Origin: Nymphaea colorata
Taxonomy: Eukaryota; Streptophyta; Magnoliopsida; Nymphaeales; Nymphaeaceae
Length of the DNA: 64,000 nucleotides
Assembly: GCF_008831285.2 (NCBI RefSeq)
Contig: NC_045138.2
Span: forward strand, 13,030,571-13,094,570
Direction of reading: 5' to 3'
In this document: positions 44,223-57,420 of the stretch, one piece after another
Layout of the letters: every line of letters starts with the position of its first letter
Position numbering within the stretch: the stretch's first letter is position 1
The notes under the pieces: generated by a model
Told to the model about the DNA's origin: nothing
What the model saw: the letters and a program-made list of their open reading frames with translations, nothing else
Database searches by the model: none
Position numbers and translations under genes: made by a program

Positions 44223-47160
44223 TGGAAGAAAGAAGAACATCGACAATCCCTTTCTCGTGGGTTGAATTTCCAAGGTACGACCCCATGACACATTGCCTTT
44301 CCAGTTCTGTAGCCTATAGGTTTCTATGTATCGTCTCGCTCTCGTTCTCTGTTAGCGTCTGTGTCTAATCTTTCATCCATTGGAAGGGCCTGGTTAGGTC
44401 TTTCAAATGCGACACGTGGTGTGTATGTTGGAAGCTGTGCGTCCCTTGAAAAGCTAGAACTCCTAAGGGTTCCGATCTCTCATCTGTGCGCATTGGCGCG
44501 ATCGTTAAGCTTTCTGAAGGATGTATGGTTGTTTGTTGCACAAAATTGCAGCGGATATTTGTCTCCTACACTTTTTTGCAATGAAATATGCTCTCCTTCT
44601 GTCAACCAGCTGCAATATAGATTTCTTCGCTGAAGCCTTCCTTCTGTTTTTCTTTATTCTTTTTTTTTTCTCTCTACATTCTTATGTGCTACTAATTGTA
44701 TTAGATATAACATGTTAACGAGTTAGAGTATATTCTTTATCCCTCTAACTCGGCTTGTGAACATCTCTACTAATAACTCATACTTGAAGTCAAAACCAAT
44801 TCAGCATAAGTAGCTTATCATCATCAAACCATTCATGTGACACGCACACGCACATCGAAGCTTGACCACCAAGAACAATCCAAGATGCCCGCCCTTCAAA
44901 GCTGTTTATCACCCTTAAACTTGCCCTGTTGATGTCCAAGATGCTCATCTGCCAACCAACAAATTGTCCAATTCACTTGATGTTCTTTAAAGTTTTTAAG
45001 GTTGAATGTTAAGCTTCCTGAAAGACATTTATTACGCATTTAAAGCGGAAGGTAAAATATAGGCTGACTTCACCTAAACTGACACAGAACTTCCAGGGTA
45101 TATTTGGGTCTATATTTGTTATTAAAGATTTCATAGAAGTTCAAATTTGATGAGTAAGTTATTTGAAGATTCCAAGGAGTAATCATGCATAATAAGAACT
45201 TATTTATTTCGATAACTATTAAGCACTGAGAGGAATTTTACTGGTCATTCAGATTCTTCTAATGATCTTTGCATACGTAGTAGCATAGGCAGCATTTACT
45301 TGTTATGGATGTTCATGGAGGGAAATTTTTCCTATTTTTTATATGCAACTTTGAACCTAACCTACATTATGCAATTTGGCAACGTTTCAAGCGTGTCTTG
45401 AATATCAACCAAATTCTGTTGATTGATGATGAACCACATCTCAATCAACTATCAGGAACAAGAACCCGTTCAGATTCAGTTGCATTTGTTTTCAACTTTT
45501 TCAATTCATGAACCTCTGTTTACAATGACAAGGTTTTTTTTATATATATATATTAAATTGTTTGTTTAATGTTTAACTTTTTAATTAAGAAATCTCTTGT
45601 TTTTGTAATTTTGAAATCATAGATCAAGGTAAACTACGTATTCTATTTATCCATTTGATAGATGATGCATTGACTTTGGTCATGTGACGTTTCCTGTACC
45701 ATAGTCGCTTCTAGATCCATGTGCAGCTCTGTAAGAAAAAAAAATGTGGGGTCCATATCTGATCATGGAAGCTCTCTGATCATTCGTAGTTATATGTTAT
45801 TTATAACATTGACGGAAGATGAAGTTGGAAGGATGCATGAGAGTTTACCATTGATCTTGTTTCATAATTCATTCACATTAACTCGTGGATAATGTTGCTC
45901 TTGGTAAGTTTCTGGCTTTGATTTTGAAAAAAAACTGTTAGTCCATAAGTTGACGATGCTCATTGAATAGGCCACCATAATCCAATTGATGCAGCTAGTT
46001 GTGTTCGGCCATAATATGTCTTCAAACCATCAATTATGTTGGTGGTTCTATTTCGATTGAGACATTCTAAAATCAATAGTAGTGCAACTTCCATTTCTTT
46101 GATTGTGGTTGCTATTGATGTATTTTGCTTATCAATGATGGGCTTTTGGCCCAGACTGAGTCTTAGAGATGTGTACAAAAGGGATTGAAAATCTGGGTGG
46201 TTAAGTTTGCTGGAGACTTACTTAATCCTTATTAGGTTTCCTATCCGAACTTCGTTCATGAGGTTTGTGCATACATGGTAACATAAACCAGAAGGGAAGA
46301 GGGAATCATCTGAACTAGTTTGGTTGAGAGCAAGGCTTGTATTCTTTAGTGAGTTCTTAGTTCACATTTTAAGCTCTAGGTTAACTGTTCAAATATTAGA
46401 CATACTCATGTTGGTCTCTATAAAAACCTCTCTGGTTCATTGTCACTATATGTTTGGTTTGATATCCATAATTTGTCTGTTGCAAGGAACCTTTTCTGTT
46501 TCGTAGAGGGGAATTTAAGGGAATCAATTTTGAGGGAGTTTTTTCATGCAAACACCAAGATGCTTCTGGACAGCAATATGAAGAATGGCAAATGATGTAG
46601 CTGCCAAAGGTGAATGGTGGTTGTTGTTGGATTGCTCGTGCACACTTCAGAAGCAAGTCCCAACTTCCATTGGTTGCGGAATGATCAGGTGCAATACCAC
46701 AGGCATCAAACTGAGGTCGATTCCTCAAAACATTTCCTTCATTTATGTGCAATCATATTATGAGAAACACCCGCAGAAAATCCCACGTTCGACATGAATT
46801 CCTCCAAGCGCTTTGCATTTGTCAGCTAGAGGTAGAGGTAACTGATCAAGATTCTACATACTTAAATAAACATAATTTCAATGCTAAACGAAATTGAACA
46901 ATTGAAATAGGAAATAATGTGGACTGCAGTTTTCGAACAATGAAGCCAATTAGAATGACAAACTATCCGATATTAGGAAGTCTGAGTATGAAAGAGTGCA
47001 AGTACCTTCAGTGCAGAAATCAACATGTCAAGTCGATTTTTCATAGACAGTTTATTAAACAGATAAATGTGTTTTAGCATCAAAGATATATGTGTTAAAT
47101 TACCAGAGAGAGAGAGAGAAGAGAGGTAGGCCTGGCACCTCTGGGGCGTGGGTTCCAAAT
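44223..47160. other. No gene recognised; counterpart of 5,744-8,660
   Basis: Same content as in copy A. It includes the GTAAGAAAAAAAAATGTGGG stretch at ~45,732 that A lacks and C has. Confidence 0.6.
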
Positions 47161-47161
47161 A

Positions 47162-47409
47162 ACACCGGCTGTATTTTCAGCCGGTTTGCATGATTAGTTT
47201 TAATAACGTATACCGGTGGCTAATATCACCGTTATAGCTCTACAGCGGTGAACACTTCCAACGGCGACGAGCAGCACCGGTAAAAGTACGATTTAGCGGG
47301 GGAAAGTATCATCGGTATAAGCAAGTATAGCGTCGAAAAAACGCACCGGTATAGACAAATACCGGTAGTCTTCGTCGCCGCTATTGAGCTATAACGGTGG
47401 TTTTTTGCC
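47162..47409. mobile_element. CACTA-like subterminal repeat fragment (copy B)
   Basis: Equivalent of 8,665-8,922 with a handful of substitutions. Confidence 0.4.
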
Positions 47410-49540
47410 AAACATGTCTTCCGTTGTTGTTTAACAAGAATCAGCTTGAATTTGAAGTGCTTCGTTTAGCTTTTGTTTTATATATAATTCAAGCTGATAA
47501 ATACAAGATTCCCATACCTTCAAATATGCCTATTACCGTTCAAATTTGATGTAAGTTCTGGTAATTATATTTTTTTCACATTCACGAGACATGACGGCAT
47601 GGGTCTGTCAGTATTGTTTAGAAATCAGGGAAGTCTTTGGGATCATTTACAGGTGTGCCGAGACATTTAAAGAAATTTAGTACAGGTTGCATCTCAATTG
47701 AATCAGCAGAAAAGAAACGTTGCATCTGGTATTTAATTGATTGTGGGAGTGCAGATCTGTCTGAAGTAATTGCACTGACGTTCAAGTGAAATTAAGCAGA
47801 TAGTTAAATAACAAGTGAATAAACGAGCCTTGTATAACACTACATCTTCAACCCAAAGAGGACTGGTGTAAAATCTTGTCTTCAAAAGCAGATTTTCCAA
47901 TGATATTTGTTGTTCTCGACTTCAGACTTGAGGGTCTCATTAGTTTACATTCATGATTCTGTCAAATTGTTGATGTGAGAACAATATATGTAAAATCTCT
48001 TGCTTATGAAGTTCGCATGAGTCTCAACTCAGGGGAGATTTGAGATGCAACCCTGTATATTCAGAATGCAATTTATGCATCTTTACTGGTGCTGCCGTAC
48101 TTTCTTCTGCTGAATCTACTGTCATATGTTAGTTCGGTTGATACTGGTGTGAGGTGCAATAAGAAGAGCGTTGTCAATATGGTTACTGGGGATGCTGCGA
48201 GGTGATCAAGTTTCTAAGACTAATCAGTCACGCTCGAAAGCGTCAAGCACACAAGTAGGATCATTGCTGACCAGACTGGACTTCAATTGTTGTATAGTGG
48301 CATTCCGATTCGAGATTGAAGGCATTTCAAAGGTACCGTTTGCTTCATGAATGGAACCTGTTATCTGGATCTGCACATGGCAGGCAGATCAAATATTAAA
48401 CGAACTCTTACTCTGGATTATTTGAATGGAAAGAGTAAGTTTTGCACAATATTCATCATGTGACTAATATAGGTTCAATTTTTATCTTCAAAATCAACAG
48501 TTGTGAACTTGACAAAACTTGTAGGACGTGCTTCTCGCTTGTTATATTATCAATTGCTTAGACCGTTTTTTGTTTATAAAATAGACATGATAACTAACTT
48601 TAGGACTTATTATGGACAGAAAGCTGTCCTTTTTTGGTTTTCTTAACTTGTTTGATCTGTAAAATTTAATTTAGTGTATTGGTCAGTCGCTGTCTTTCTC
48701 AGCTTCCAATATTTGACTTAAAAAACCAATTACTTGACCTTAATTCTCATTGTTTTACATTTAAATCATGTCTACTACAGCACCTAATTGTGATTGCAAC
48801 AAAGGCATGAGAACAGAGGCAAGAGAAACAAACCAAACAGGAATATGTCGAGGCTTCTGTTGGGCATGTATTCATTGACCAAACCAAAATCCTCTCTTCT
48901 CTTCCCTTCCTCTTCAATACAACAGCCTATAAGCTGGCTTTGCTATTAACCTCACTTCATTCATAAGCTCCATAGACAGCTACTTCCTGCATACCCTTTC
49001 AATCACAAAATGTAAACTTATTATCTGTTTTTCTTTTTCGTCAATGACTGGAAATCCAACAAGCAGATTGTCCACTAGAAGCACTTGAATTCTTATAAGC
49101 CTCAAATAGCCTGTGTGAGACAATGTCATCATGCCTTTGAGAAGTCCACTATTTATCACCCTTTATGCCATTTTCAGTAGTGGATTAATCTGATTTCTGC
49201 CAATTTTTTAATCTGACTCTACTTATAAACCAAAAGGCTCAAATCTAAAAGTGATCAGAAAAGAAAAATTCAAAATCCGACAATCTCTTAGGTCTCTCTA
49301 ATTTCTAACAAACTTAAAGTAATATAAAAACTGTTGATTTGGATTCATATAGAATCCAATCCAATTTGTCGGATTTTGACAAATTCTTTTAACCTATATT
49401 TTAAATCTTGTGAGTTTTTCTAGGAATTCGATTTCCGAGAACCATCCGCGCACGGTATCTGGCGACACATGCCAGACGATCATAAATAATGGAGCACAAA
49501 TTATATCTATATATATATACACAAACACACATGTAAAGAA
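47410..49540. other. No gene recognised; counterpart of 8,923-11,040
   Basis: Same inverted-repeat block (~47,685-48,120) and same noncoding text as copy A. Confidence 0.5.
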
Positions 49541-49592
49541 GTGTGGGGGAGAGAGAGAGAGAGAGAAAGTGAGAGAGGGATATAAGTGATAG

Positions 49593-49722
49593 TTTGTATG
49601 CAGAACCGAAGCCACCTTGTATAAGCTTATTTGATTGGAAGAAATTTTTGGTTGCTGCCATGATAAGTTGTAGGTCAAATAGTGCCAGCTCCAAGCTTTC
49701 GCTCTTTTTATTTTTTCCCACA
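49593..49722 (-). pseudogene. Receptor-like kinase exon remnant, P-loop region (copy B)
   Basis: This counterpart of the copy A remnant keeps the frame: ELALFDLQLIMAATKNFFQS followed by NKLIQGGFGSAYK. The acceptor CAG is at 49,723-49,725. The donor after the Lys codon is CT instead of GT. In living S-domain or cysteine-rich receptor kinases this exon begins the cytoplasmic kinase and is followed by the exon with the catalytic lysine, which is not found downstream on this strand. A (GA)n run sits where the intron would begin. Confidence 0.8.
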
Positions 49723-51394
49723 CTGAATATTAGCAGGATGGCGTGCTTTTTTTGAATGAATCTATGCCCACCTCAAACCAATGTAATTTCAGTGAGAAGC
49801 ATGAAAGTTCTAGCACATTGAATTTCTTCGTTCCAGAAGAGACCTCCTCTTACCATGCATCACAAGTAGTGCATTTTTTTACTTTGCATTGCTTCTTTGT
49901 TTTAATGACATGATAATACACAGTTTTTATGCTCACAAGAGCTGATTATCAAATGAATAATCCGCCATTTCATTTCAGAATTTGATAATTTAAAGTCACA
50001 AAACCGCAGTATTTTAAAAATAAACTAAAAAAACGCGAGATTTTAATTTGCAACGCGTTTTTAAAAAAAACGGTCCGCTCGGAAAAAAACGCGTTTTCTT
50101 CGCGTCTTCTTTTACGCTTCTTTCGTTTGAGGCTGACGGTGGCATCATTTGTAATTTTAAAAAACATTTAATGGTAGATGCAGAATAAATTTTATAAAAC
50201 CTTGAAGGGCATTTTAGGGTTTTAGAGTTTTGCAAATTTCCGACTTCCAACAGCCGAAACAGGAAAACTCGTCGGCATTTTAGGGTTTTGCAAATTTCCG
50301 ACTTCCAACTCGCCATTCCGATGGAATGACTCACCGGCGTTTCTCCCTTGACCGATTTCCTGTGAGCGGCAACCACAAAGGTGGTACTTGCCGTCGGACC
50401 GGTGCTTTTTCCGGCACCCAGCAGATCTCCGACCGGCGAGAAGCAGCCACAGCGGTAGGATTCGATTACAAACGATGGATGTCGCGGTCTATTTTAATGA
50501 ATTTCAGTCTGTTTGTGTTGGATCTTTTAGTTTATTGTTCCTTGGCTTTTTTTTTTGTTGTTTTGGTTTTTTTTTTAAGCTATGCATTCTGTCCCGTCAG
50601 ATTCTCTGTCCGTTAGAAACTCTTCGGTTTTTGTTTTTGGATTTTCTGTGCCGTGGAATGGATAACGGGTTACGTGTATTTCTGATTTTTTTTTTTTTGT
50701 TTCTGTGGAATCCATGTTTTGTGCGTAGCTCTTCCGCTGAAGACTGGTTTCAGTTTCCTTTTGTGTTTGATGGCCTGGAGTTTTTGATTCCAGAATTGAA
50801 AAGACTTGTTTGATGAAATGATAATTAAAAATCTGGAATTCAATTACTGTTGGATATCAGCAGCACACAAATGCAGCCATTCCATCCCAAGTGGAGCATC
50901 TTCATCAGATCAGTTGAACTTATTGTAGGCTTTGATCCGTGCACCAGCTTCCTTAACAAAGGCTTCCGATCAAATGACAAATTAGAATCTATTTTTGAGT
51001 TTCATCATCTGCAAGTTTTTCAACTGAAAAGTGATGCTTCATTTTAGATGGTAAAGAATGAGAATGGGTTGGTCGTGTTGCCCAAATAACTAATTGAACT
51101 GTGGTCCAGCAGAGAGAGAGAGAGATATGACGAAAATAACAGTGAGTACACCAACAATAATCACGATAGAAAGGAATGAATTCCAAGGTTCATAAAAAAC
51201 ATAAATTTATGCTCATTAACATCTAAAGCAGTTTTCGGGTTATCTGATAACACTTGGAAAGGCCATGACAGTAGACATCATTTAGAACAAGAGACATTTA
51301 GCAGCCAATTATATAGGCATTTTTTATTGAATAGGCTATATGATGACCATACCGCCATTGGCACCTATGTCCACATGAGGACCTGACTTGCCAC
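49723..51394. other. No certain gene; counterpart of 11,227-12,763 and start of the B-only insert
   Basis: It includes the possible unidentified first exon from ATG 50,326. The shared part ends at 51,263. From 51,264 the sequence has no counterpart in copy A because of the N gap. Confidence 0.4.
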
Positions 51395-51531
51395 AAAGCA
51401 AAGAGGCTACTTTGTAACCACGGATGGAGACTGCTGGGGATATCTCACCTTTTGATTGGCAAAGCAAAGAGGCTACTTTGTAACCACGGATGGAGACTGC
51501 TGGGGATATCTCACCTTTTGATCTCAAAGAA
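51395..51531. repeat. 66-bp tandem duplication that keeps frame
   Basis: Two virtually identical 66-bp copies starting AAAGCAAAGAGGCTACTTTG (51,395 and 51,461). On the minus strand they encode a doubled 22-residue block (SKGEISPAVSIRGYKVASLL plus two residues) within an 84-codon frame (51,336-51,590). Confidence 0.9.
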
Positions 51532-51870
51532 TTGGGTTCCAGTGAAGTGAACTTTTTACAAACAAAGAGTTTAGCTGAAACTTTTATCAATATTGCGCTG
51601 ATTGCTAAATTAATTATACCTTATTGTTCTTGCTAACATTTTCTATTTTTCCAATTATTAGAAGTTCTTTTTAGGCCCTTATTTGATAGTTTTCCTGAAC
51701 TTATGGCCCTTATTTTAAAAACTGTAAAAGATATTGGTTCCAATTTTTTGAATATGGGCAAAAGATGTGCCTAAAAATGGACTTTTTTCTTTGATGATTG
51801 AAGAACCTTGAAAAGCTACACTACTTAGGTGTAGTGGTTAACAAACATTTGTGTAGTTGTAAACCTAATG

Positions 51871-51904
<34 letters not shown>

Positions 51905-52960
51905 TTTATGATGTTTCTACATTGAACATCATGACAAAAAAGGACATGATGTTCAGTTCAAATACATATATAAGCTTCAAAATCTGAAATATTCTTCTTA
52001 TCAAACATCCCCTTAATCATCTTTTTTTGGAATCTTGTATGTAAAGGTTCAGACTGGATTTATTTATTTACCTAACTATTTACTTTTGGAAGGTGTGGTA
52101 ATAGGTGTGTGTGTTTTGATTGGTATGGTGAAAAGTCTTCATCTAACTTTATCGTCTCTTCTTAGGTACTTGGTTTTTTGGGCGTTGAAATATTTTGGAA
52201 AGTCAATAATAGTTAAGTTGGTTGCATCTATTCCTTAGATCCTAGGACGTGCATCTCCTGGAACTTATATCATGTTTTTTCATGTACCTTTTTTTTTTGT
52301 CATGATGTGTGCAACTCACTTATTTCTTGTTGTCTATAGCTAGAAATGGGTCTTTCAAATCCTTACAGTAGTTAACCCGCGATTGACCTTCGTGCATTTA
52401 CCATTACCAGCTACTTTGTCATGGGCAGCAGGTCATGTGATGGCAACTAGTGGCCTGGATGGTTCATGGACTTCTTTCAAGATCAATATGGAAAATTTTT
52501 TATTAGGAGGTACTGTTCTTTTGTGAAAACAGTTGAACAATCACTAGGATTGACAGTTTTTCTTTTATATATTATGCATGATCTTTTTTGTGTTTAATAC
52601 ATATGAGAGCCTCATATATACATGTGTGTGTGTGGGTGGGTGGATGGGTGTACATTTAATATGCATACTTGTATACGTGAATATATGTAACTTTTTTAGA
52701 TTCTTTATTTTTCTGTATTATTATATTTTCAGCTGAGTTGGAGCTAGTCCAGTGGGTGGTTCTTCTCATACTTCGTTGTTTTTCATTCTTTTGGATGTAT
52801 ATATAGACCATGATATCTTTTTGTAAATATTCTGTTTTTACAGCTTCTTCGGATTTCAATTACATTATTCTCATTCTCCATTTCCTTTGTGATTTGGCGT
52901 TAGTGCCCATCATTGTGAGATTGTTGTGGGTTTGTGTATGTGACTGTTATCAGTCATGTT
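51532..52960. other. No gene; microsatellites and possible worn copia LTR
   Basis: (TA)n at ~51,875-51,901 and TG/GGTG-rich sequence at ~52,621-52,650. The part just before 52,965 would be the 5' LTR of the copia remnant, but its second copy is not visible, so its limits cannot be set. Confidence 0.4.
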
Positions 52961-52964
52961 TTCG

Positions 52965-52977
52965 TGGTATTAGAGCC
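52965..52977 (+). promoter_or_regulatory. Mutated primer-binding site of an old copia element
   Basis: TGGTATTAGAGCC differs by one base (C to T) from the initiator tRNA-Met primer-binding site. It lies ~280-500 bp before gag-like sequence on the same strand, which is the expected order. Confidence 0.55.
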
Positions 52978-53289
52978 TGGATTCTTGTGGTTCCTACTTG
53001 CTGCTGAGAAATTTGAGTTATCTGCTGCAAGAGAAAAAGCTACATGTTTATCGACTGAAGCATCCTTGAAGATTTCTATCTTTCTGTAGATGCTGTTTTG
53101 GACAGTTTTGGAGTTGATCTTCTGCTGGTAGACAGTCTCACTGATATTATTGACTAGTACTACACTCAAGTTGTCTCTTAATTCTCTCATGATGGCCAAC
53201 TGTTCGCTGAAATTTTTGATATAAAAAGAGTATAACTTCTTTAATTTTGAAGTCATCTTTAAAGCTGATTGAGGCTATGTTTGAGAGTT

Positions 53290-54230
53290 GATCAAGGCTA
53301 AAAACATCCTTCTTCAAATGGAAGATTCCAAGAGAAACATTGATGGTGAAAACCATGTGATACCGTTCAATTAGACGAAGCCATTTACATGTTGTGGTCA
53401 ATGTCTTGAGATGACATCAATGGAATCTTTGGGCACATTAAATGATTGTATGAATCTTAATTGATCATCTTTAATTTGATTTTGAATGATCCTATCTTCA
53501 AATGGAGATTCAAGAAACATTATGGTGAAACATGTGATACGTTCAAATTAACGAAGCATTTACATTTGTGGTCAAAGTGTCTTGAGATGCACATCAATGG
53601 AAGACATCTTTGGGGCTACATTAAAGGTGCTTCTCCTCAATTGTACCCTATATCGATTATAATTGGAAATGGAGAGAAAGAACTTTGGAAGGTGATGAAA
53701 GACAACGAGCTTTAAATGATTATTATAAGAGTGTAAATGATTGGGAAGGTATGAATGCAAGAATTAAAAAATGAATACATGGAAATATTGAGCCTAGAAT
53801 AGCTCAAAATATCATTCACAACGAAGAGGCTAGTGATGCTTGGGAATACCGAAATTTTGTGTTTATGCAAAAAGATATGGTTTGGAAGTGCCAATTTACT
53901 TTAAAGGTTGAAGATGTTAAGCAAGAACATAAAAAAAGTGTTAGAGAATATTTCATGGAGATATCTAGGTGTTTGGTTGAAATTGGTCAACTTGGTTCCA
54001 GTCTCAGGCCTCTTTATGATTGCCATGAAATTAGAGTTGCTAAAATTGAAGAACTGAGATCCTTTCGTTGCCTAAAGATTTAAAGGTTTAAGGCACAAAT
54101 TTGAACAAGCTAGGGTTGTTCTTTTTACTGTTCCTTTTCCTCCAACTCCAGTTCAAGAAATTACAAAATTAAGTGGGGCGGAGACAATATTAAGTTTGTG
54201 CAAAAATGAATATAGAGTTCGTGTAACCAA
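53290..54230 (+). pseudogene. Degraded copia gag remnant
   Basis: Across several frames the sequence reads KLTKHLHLWSKCLEMHINGR then LWGYIKGASP, followed by IEPRIAQNIIHNEEASDAWE and FTLKVEDVKQEHKKSVREYF. These match the opening and middle of plant copia gag (UBN2/retrotran-gag type). Stops and frameshifts are frequent. The opening ~165 bp is present twice (from ~53,311 and ~53,493), the first copy being more damaged. No protease, integrase or reverse transcriptase follows before copy C, so the element is truncated. Confidence 0.7.
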
Positions 54231-54939
54231 AGAAGAAGAGAAAGTACTTTTGACATCTAGACATGGGAACAATATGAAAATTTACAAGCTTCCACATTTC
54301 AAGAACCAAAATTGAGGCATATTAGGGCCTGATGTCCTATATTCAGGGCAACCAACGTTGGAGTGAAAGATCACAATAATGAAGGACACCCTTATCATAG
54401 TAGATCAGGCGACAATGGAGGACAACATGAGCTCGAAACAATTACAAGAGGGCGACTAATGCACAAAAAGAACAAAGTAGTATTTCTTCTATTTCTTCCT
54501 CAATGAATCTACTCTTAACCTCTCATGAGCCTAATTACAGAATCTAGCTCAGATGATAGAGCTTGATCCACTTCAAATGATACTTCCCAAGGTAAGTGCA
54601 GTTGGATTTTAGATTTTGTAGCCTCTTTTTCATACAACACCTAATATGTCTCTTTTTGCCCAAATCTAAATTCAACATCTAAACCAAATTAGGTTAGACA
54701 TCTGACTTGATATGATGAGAACCATGACAACAGTTATGCTTTATAGACAAGAAACTGCTTGGCACCTCTGACTTGATTTGAGTTGTGCACATAATTGGAT
54801 AAAGAAATCAACTTTCATATTTTCCTTTTCCTTTTTTTGACTTTTGATGAAGACGCAATATGTTTTCGATGTTTTCAGTCATAATAATGTGTTCCTTCTT
54901 CATCTTAATCTACATAAATCATTGTCCTTTTGTAGGTTT
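54231..54939. other. No gene recognised
   Basis: AT-rich sequence between the gag remnant and copy C. It may include further worn gag/spacer sequence (CAACAATGGAGGACAACATG-like text), but no domain can be read. Confidence 0.4.
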
Positions 54940-57420
54940 CATTTAGTGATGCTGATGTCTACATTTTTATGCAATGAATATTCTCTCCTTCTGTCAACCA
55001 GCTGCAAGGTAGATTTATTCGATAATAAGAACTTATTTGTTTCGATAACTGTTAAGTACTGAGAGTAATTTTTTACTGGTCATTCTGATTCTTCTAATGG
55101 GACCTTGCATTCTGTAGTAGCATAGGCAGCATTTACTTGTTATGGATGTCCATGGAGAGAAATTTTTCCTATTTTTCAGATGCAACTTTGAACCTAACCT
55201 ACATTATGCAATTTGGCAATGTTTTATGCGTGTCTTGGACATCAACCAAATTTTATTGATTGATGCTGAACCACAACTCAATCAACTATCAGGAACCAGA
55301 ACCCGGTGGATTCAGTTGCATTTGTTTTCAACCTTTTTTCAATTCATGAACCTCTGTTTACAATGACAAGGATTTTTATATATATATATATATATATTAA
55401 ATTGTCTGTTTAACGTTTAACTTTTTAATTAAGAAATCTCTTGTTTTTGCAATTTTGAAATCATAGATCATGGTAGACTACGTATTCTATTTATCCATTT
55501 GATACATGATGCATTGATTTTGGTCATGGGACGTTTCCTGTACCATAGTCGCTTCTAGATCCATGTGCAGCTCTGTAAGAAAAAAAAAAAAACATGGGGT
55601 CCATATCTGATCATTCGCAGTTATGTGCTATTTATAACACTGAGGAAAGATGAAGTTGGAAGGATGCGTGAGAATTTACCATTGATCTTGTTTCATAATT
55701 CATTTACATTAACTCGTGGATAATGTTACTCTTGGTAAGGTTCTGGCTTTGATTTTGAAAAAAAATTGTTGTTCGCCATAAGTTGACGATGCTCACCGAA
55801 TAGGCCATCATAATCCAATTGATGCAGCTAGTTGCGTTCGGCAGTAATATGTCTTAAAACCATCCAGCTATGTTGGTGGTTCTATTTCGATTGCAACTTC
55901 CATTCTTTGATTGTGGTTGCTATTGATGTATTTTGCTTATCAATGATGGGTTTTGGCCCTGAGTGAGACTTAGAGATATGTACAAAAGGGACTGAAAATC
56001 TGGGTGGTTAAGTACACTGTCTTAACCCTTATTAGGTTTCCTAGCAGAACTTCGTTCATGAGGATTGTGCGTACATGGTAATATAAACCAGAAGGGAACA
56101 AGGAATCATCTGAACTAGTTTGGTTGGGAGCAAGGCTTGTATTGTTTAGTCTGTTCTTAGTTCACATGTTAAACTCTAGGTTAACTGTTCAAATATTAGA
56201 CATATTCATGTTGGTCTCTGTAAAAATCTCTGTGGTTCATGGTCACTATATGTTTGGTTTGAGATCCATAATCTATCTGTCGCAGGGACCTTTCTGTTTC
56301 CTGGAGGGGAATTAATTTCGATTGAGTTTTTTCATGCAAACACCAAGATGCTTCTGAACAACGGTATGAAGAATGGCAATGATATAGCTGCCAAAGGTGA
56401 ATGGTGGTTGTTGTTGGATTGCTCGCTCTTTTTCTGTGAAGGATATCTCAGGAACCTCAGAAGCAAGTCCCAACTTCCATTGGTTGCAGAATGATCAGGT
56501 TGGCAATACCACAGGCATCCAAGATTTCAAGCATCAAACTTAGGTCGATTCCTCAAAACATTTCCTTCATTTCTGTGCAATCATATTACGAGAAACACCC
56601 GCAGGAAATCCCATGTTCGACATGAATTCCTCCAAGCGCTTTGCATTTGTCAAGTAGAGGTAACTTATCAAGTTTCTACAAACTTAGATAATCGTAATTT
56701 CAATGCTAAAGTAAATTGAACAATTGAAATAGGAAATAACGTGGACTGCAGCTTTCGAACAATGAAGGCAATTACAATGACAAACTATCCCCTGTTAGGA
56801 AGTCAAGAGTGCGAGTGCCTTCAGTGCGGAAATCAAAATGTCAAGTCGATTTTTCATAAACAGTTTATTAGACAGATAAATTTGTTTAAGCATAGATGTA
56901 AGTGTTAAATCACAAGACGGAGGGGGGGAGAGAAAGAGCTGAGAGTTAGCCTGGCACCTTAGGTGCACACCTAGTGTGTCTGCCAGGGTTGTGGTGCACG
57001 CTTCACGGACTGGGTGTGTTCTCCAAATAGCACCGGCTGTACTTTCAGCCGGCTTGCATGATTAGTTTTAATGACATATACCGGTGGCAGATGTCACCGT
57101 TATAGGTCTACAGCGGTGAAGGCTTCCAACGGCGACAAGCAACACCGGTAAAAGCCTGATTTAGCGGGGAAACCTATCATCGCTATAAGTAGGTATAGCG
57201 TCGAAGAAATGCACCGGTATAGATAAATACCGGTAGTCTTTGCCGCTGCTATTGAGCTATAACGGTGGTTTTTTGCCAAGCATGTCTTCCGTTCTTGTTG
57301 TTTAAGAAGAACTAGCTTGAATTAGAAGTGCTTCGTTTGGCTTTTTTTTGTAGACATAATTCAAGCAGTTAAATACAAGATTTCCATACCTTCAAATATG
57401 TCTGTTACCGTTCAAAGCCC
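54940..57420. repeat. Third, diverged copy of the duplicated family (copy C)
   Basis: It matches copy A from ~6,085 to ~9,050 and B from ~44,560 to ~47,550, in the same order and orientation. It lacks ~700 bp of their interior after the start (the A segment ~6,140-6,700), and about one base in ten is changed. It includes the same CACTA-like island at 57,030-57,277. It is a useful outgroup for A and B. Confidence 0.9.
57030..57277. mobile_element. CACTA-like subterminal repeat fragment (copy C)
   Basis: Equivalent of 8,665-8,922. It has ~25 substitutions, several in the ACCGGT-type motifs, so the insertion predates the split of C from A/B. Confidence 0.4.

Larger units (their letters stand above)
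43725..51263. repeat. Segmental duplication copy B, part 1
   Basis: This matches 1-295 and 5,540-12,763 of copy A, without the copia element. It is longer than A near 45,733-45,765 and 46,367-46,385, and shorter near 47,130-47,145. Copy C indicates loss in A for the first two and loss in B for the last. Confidence 0.95.
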
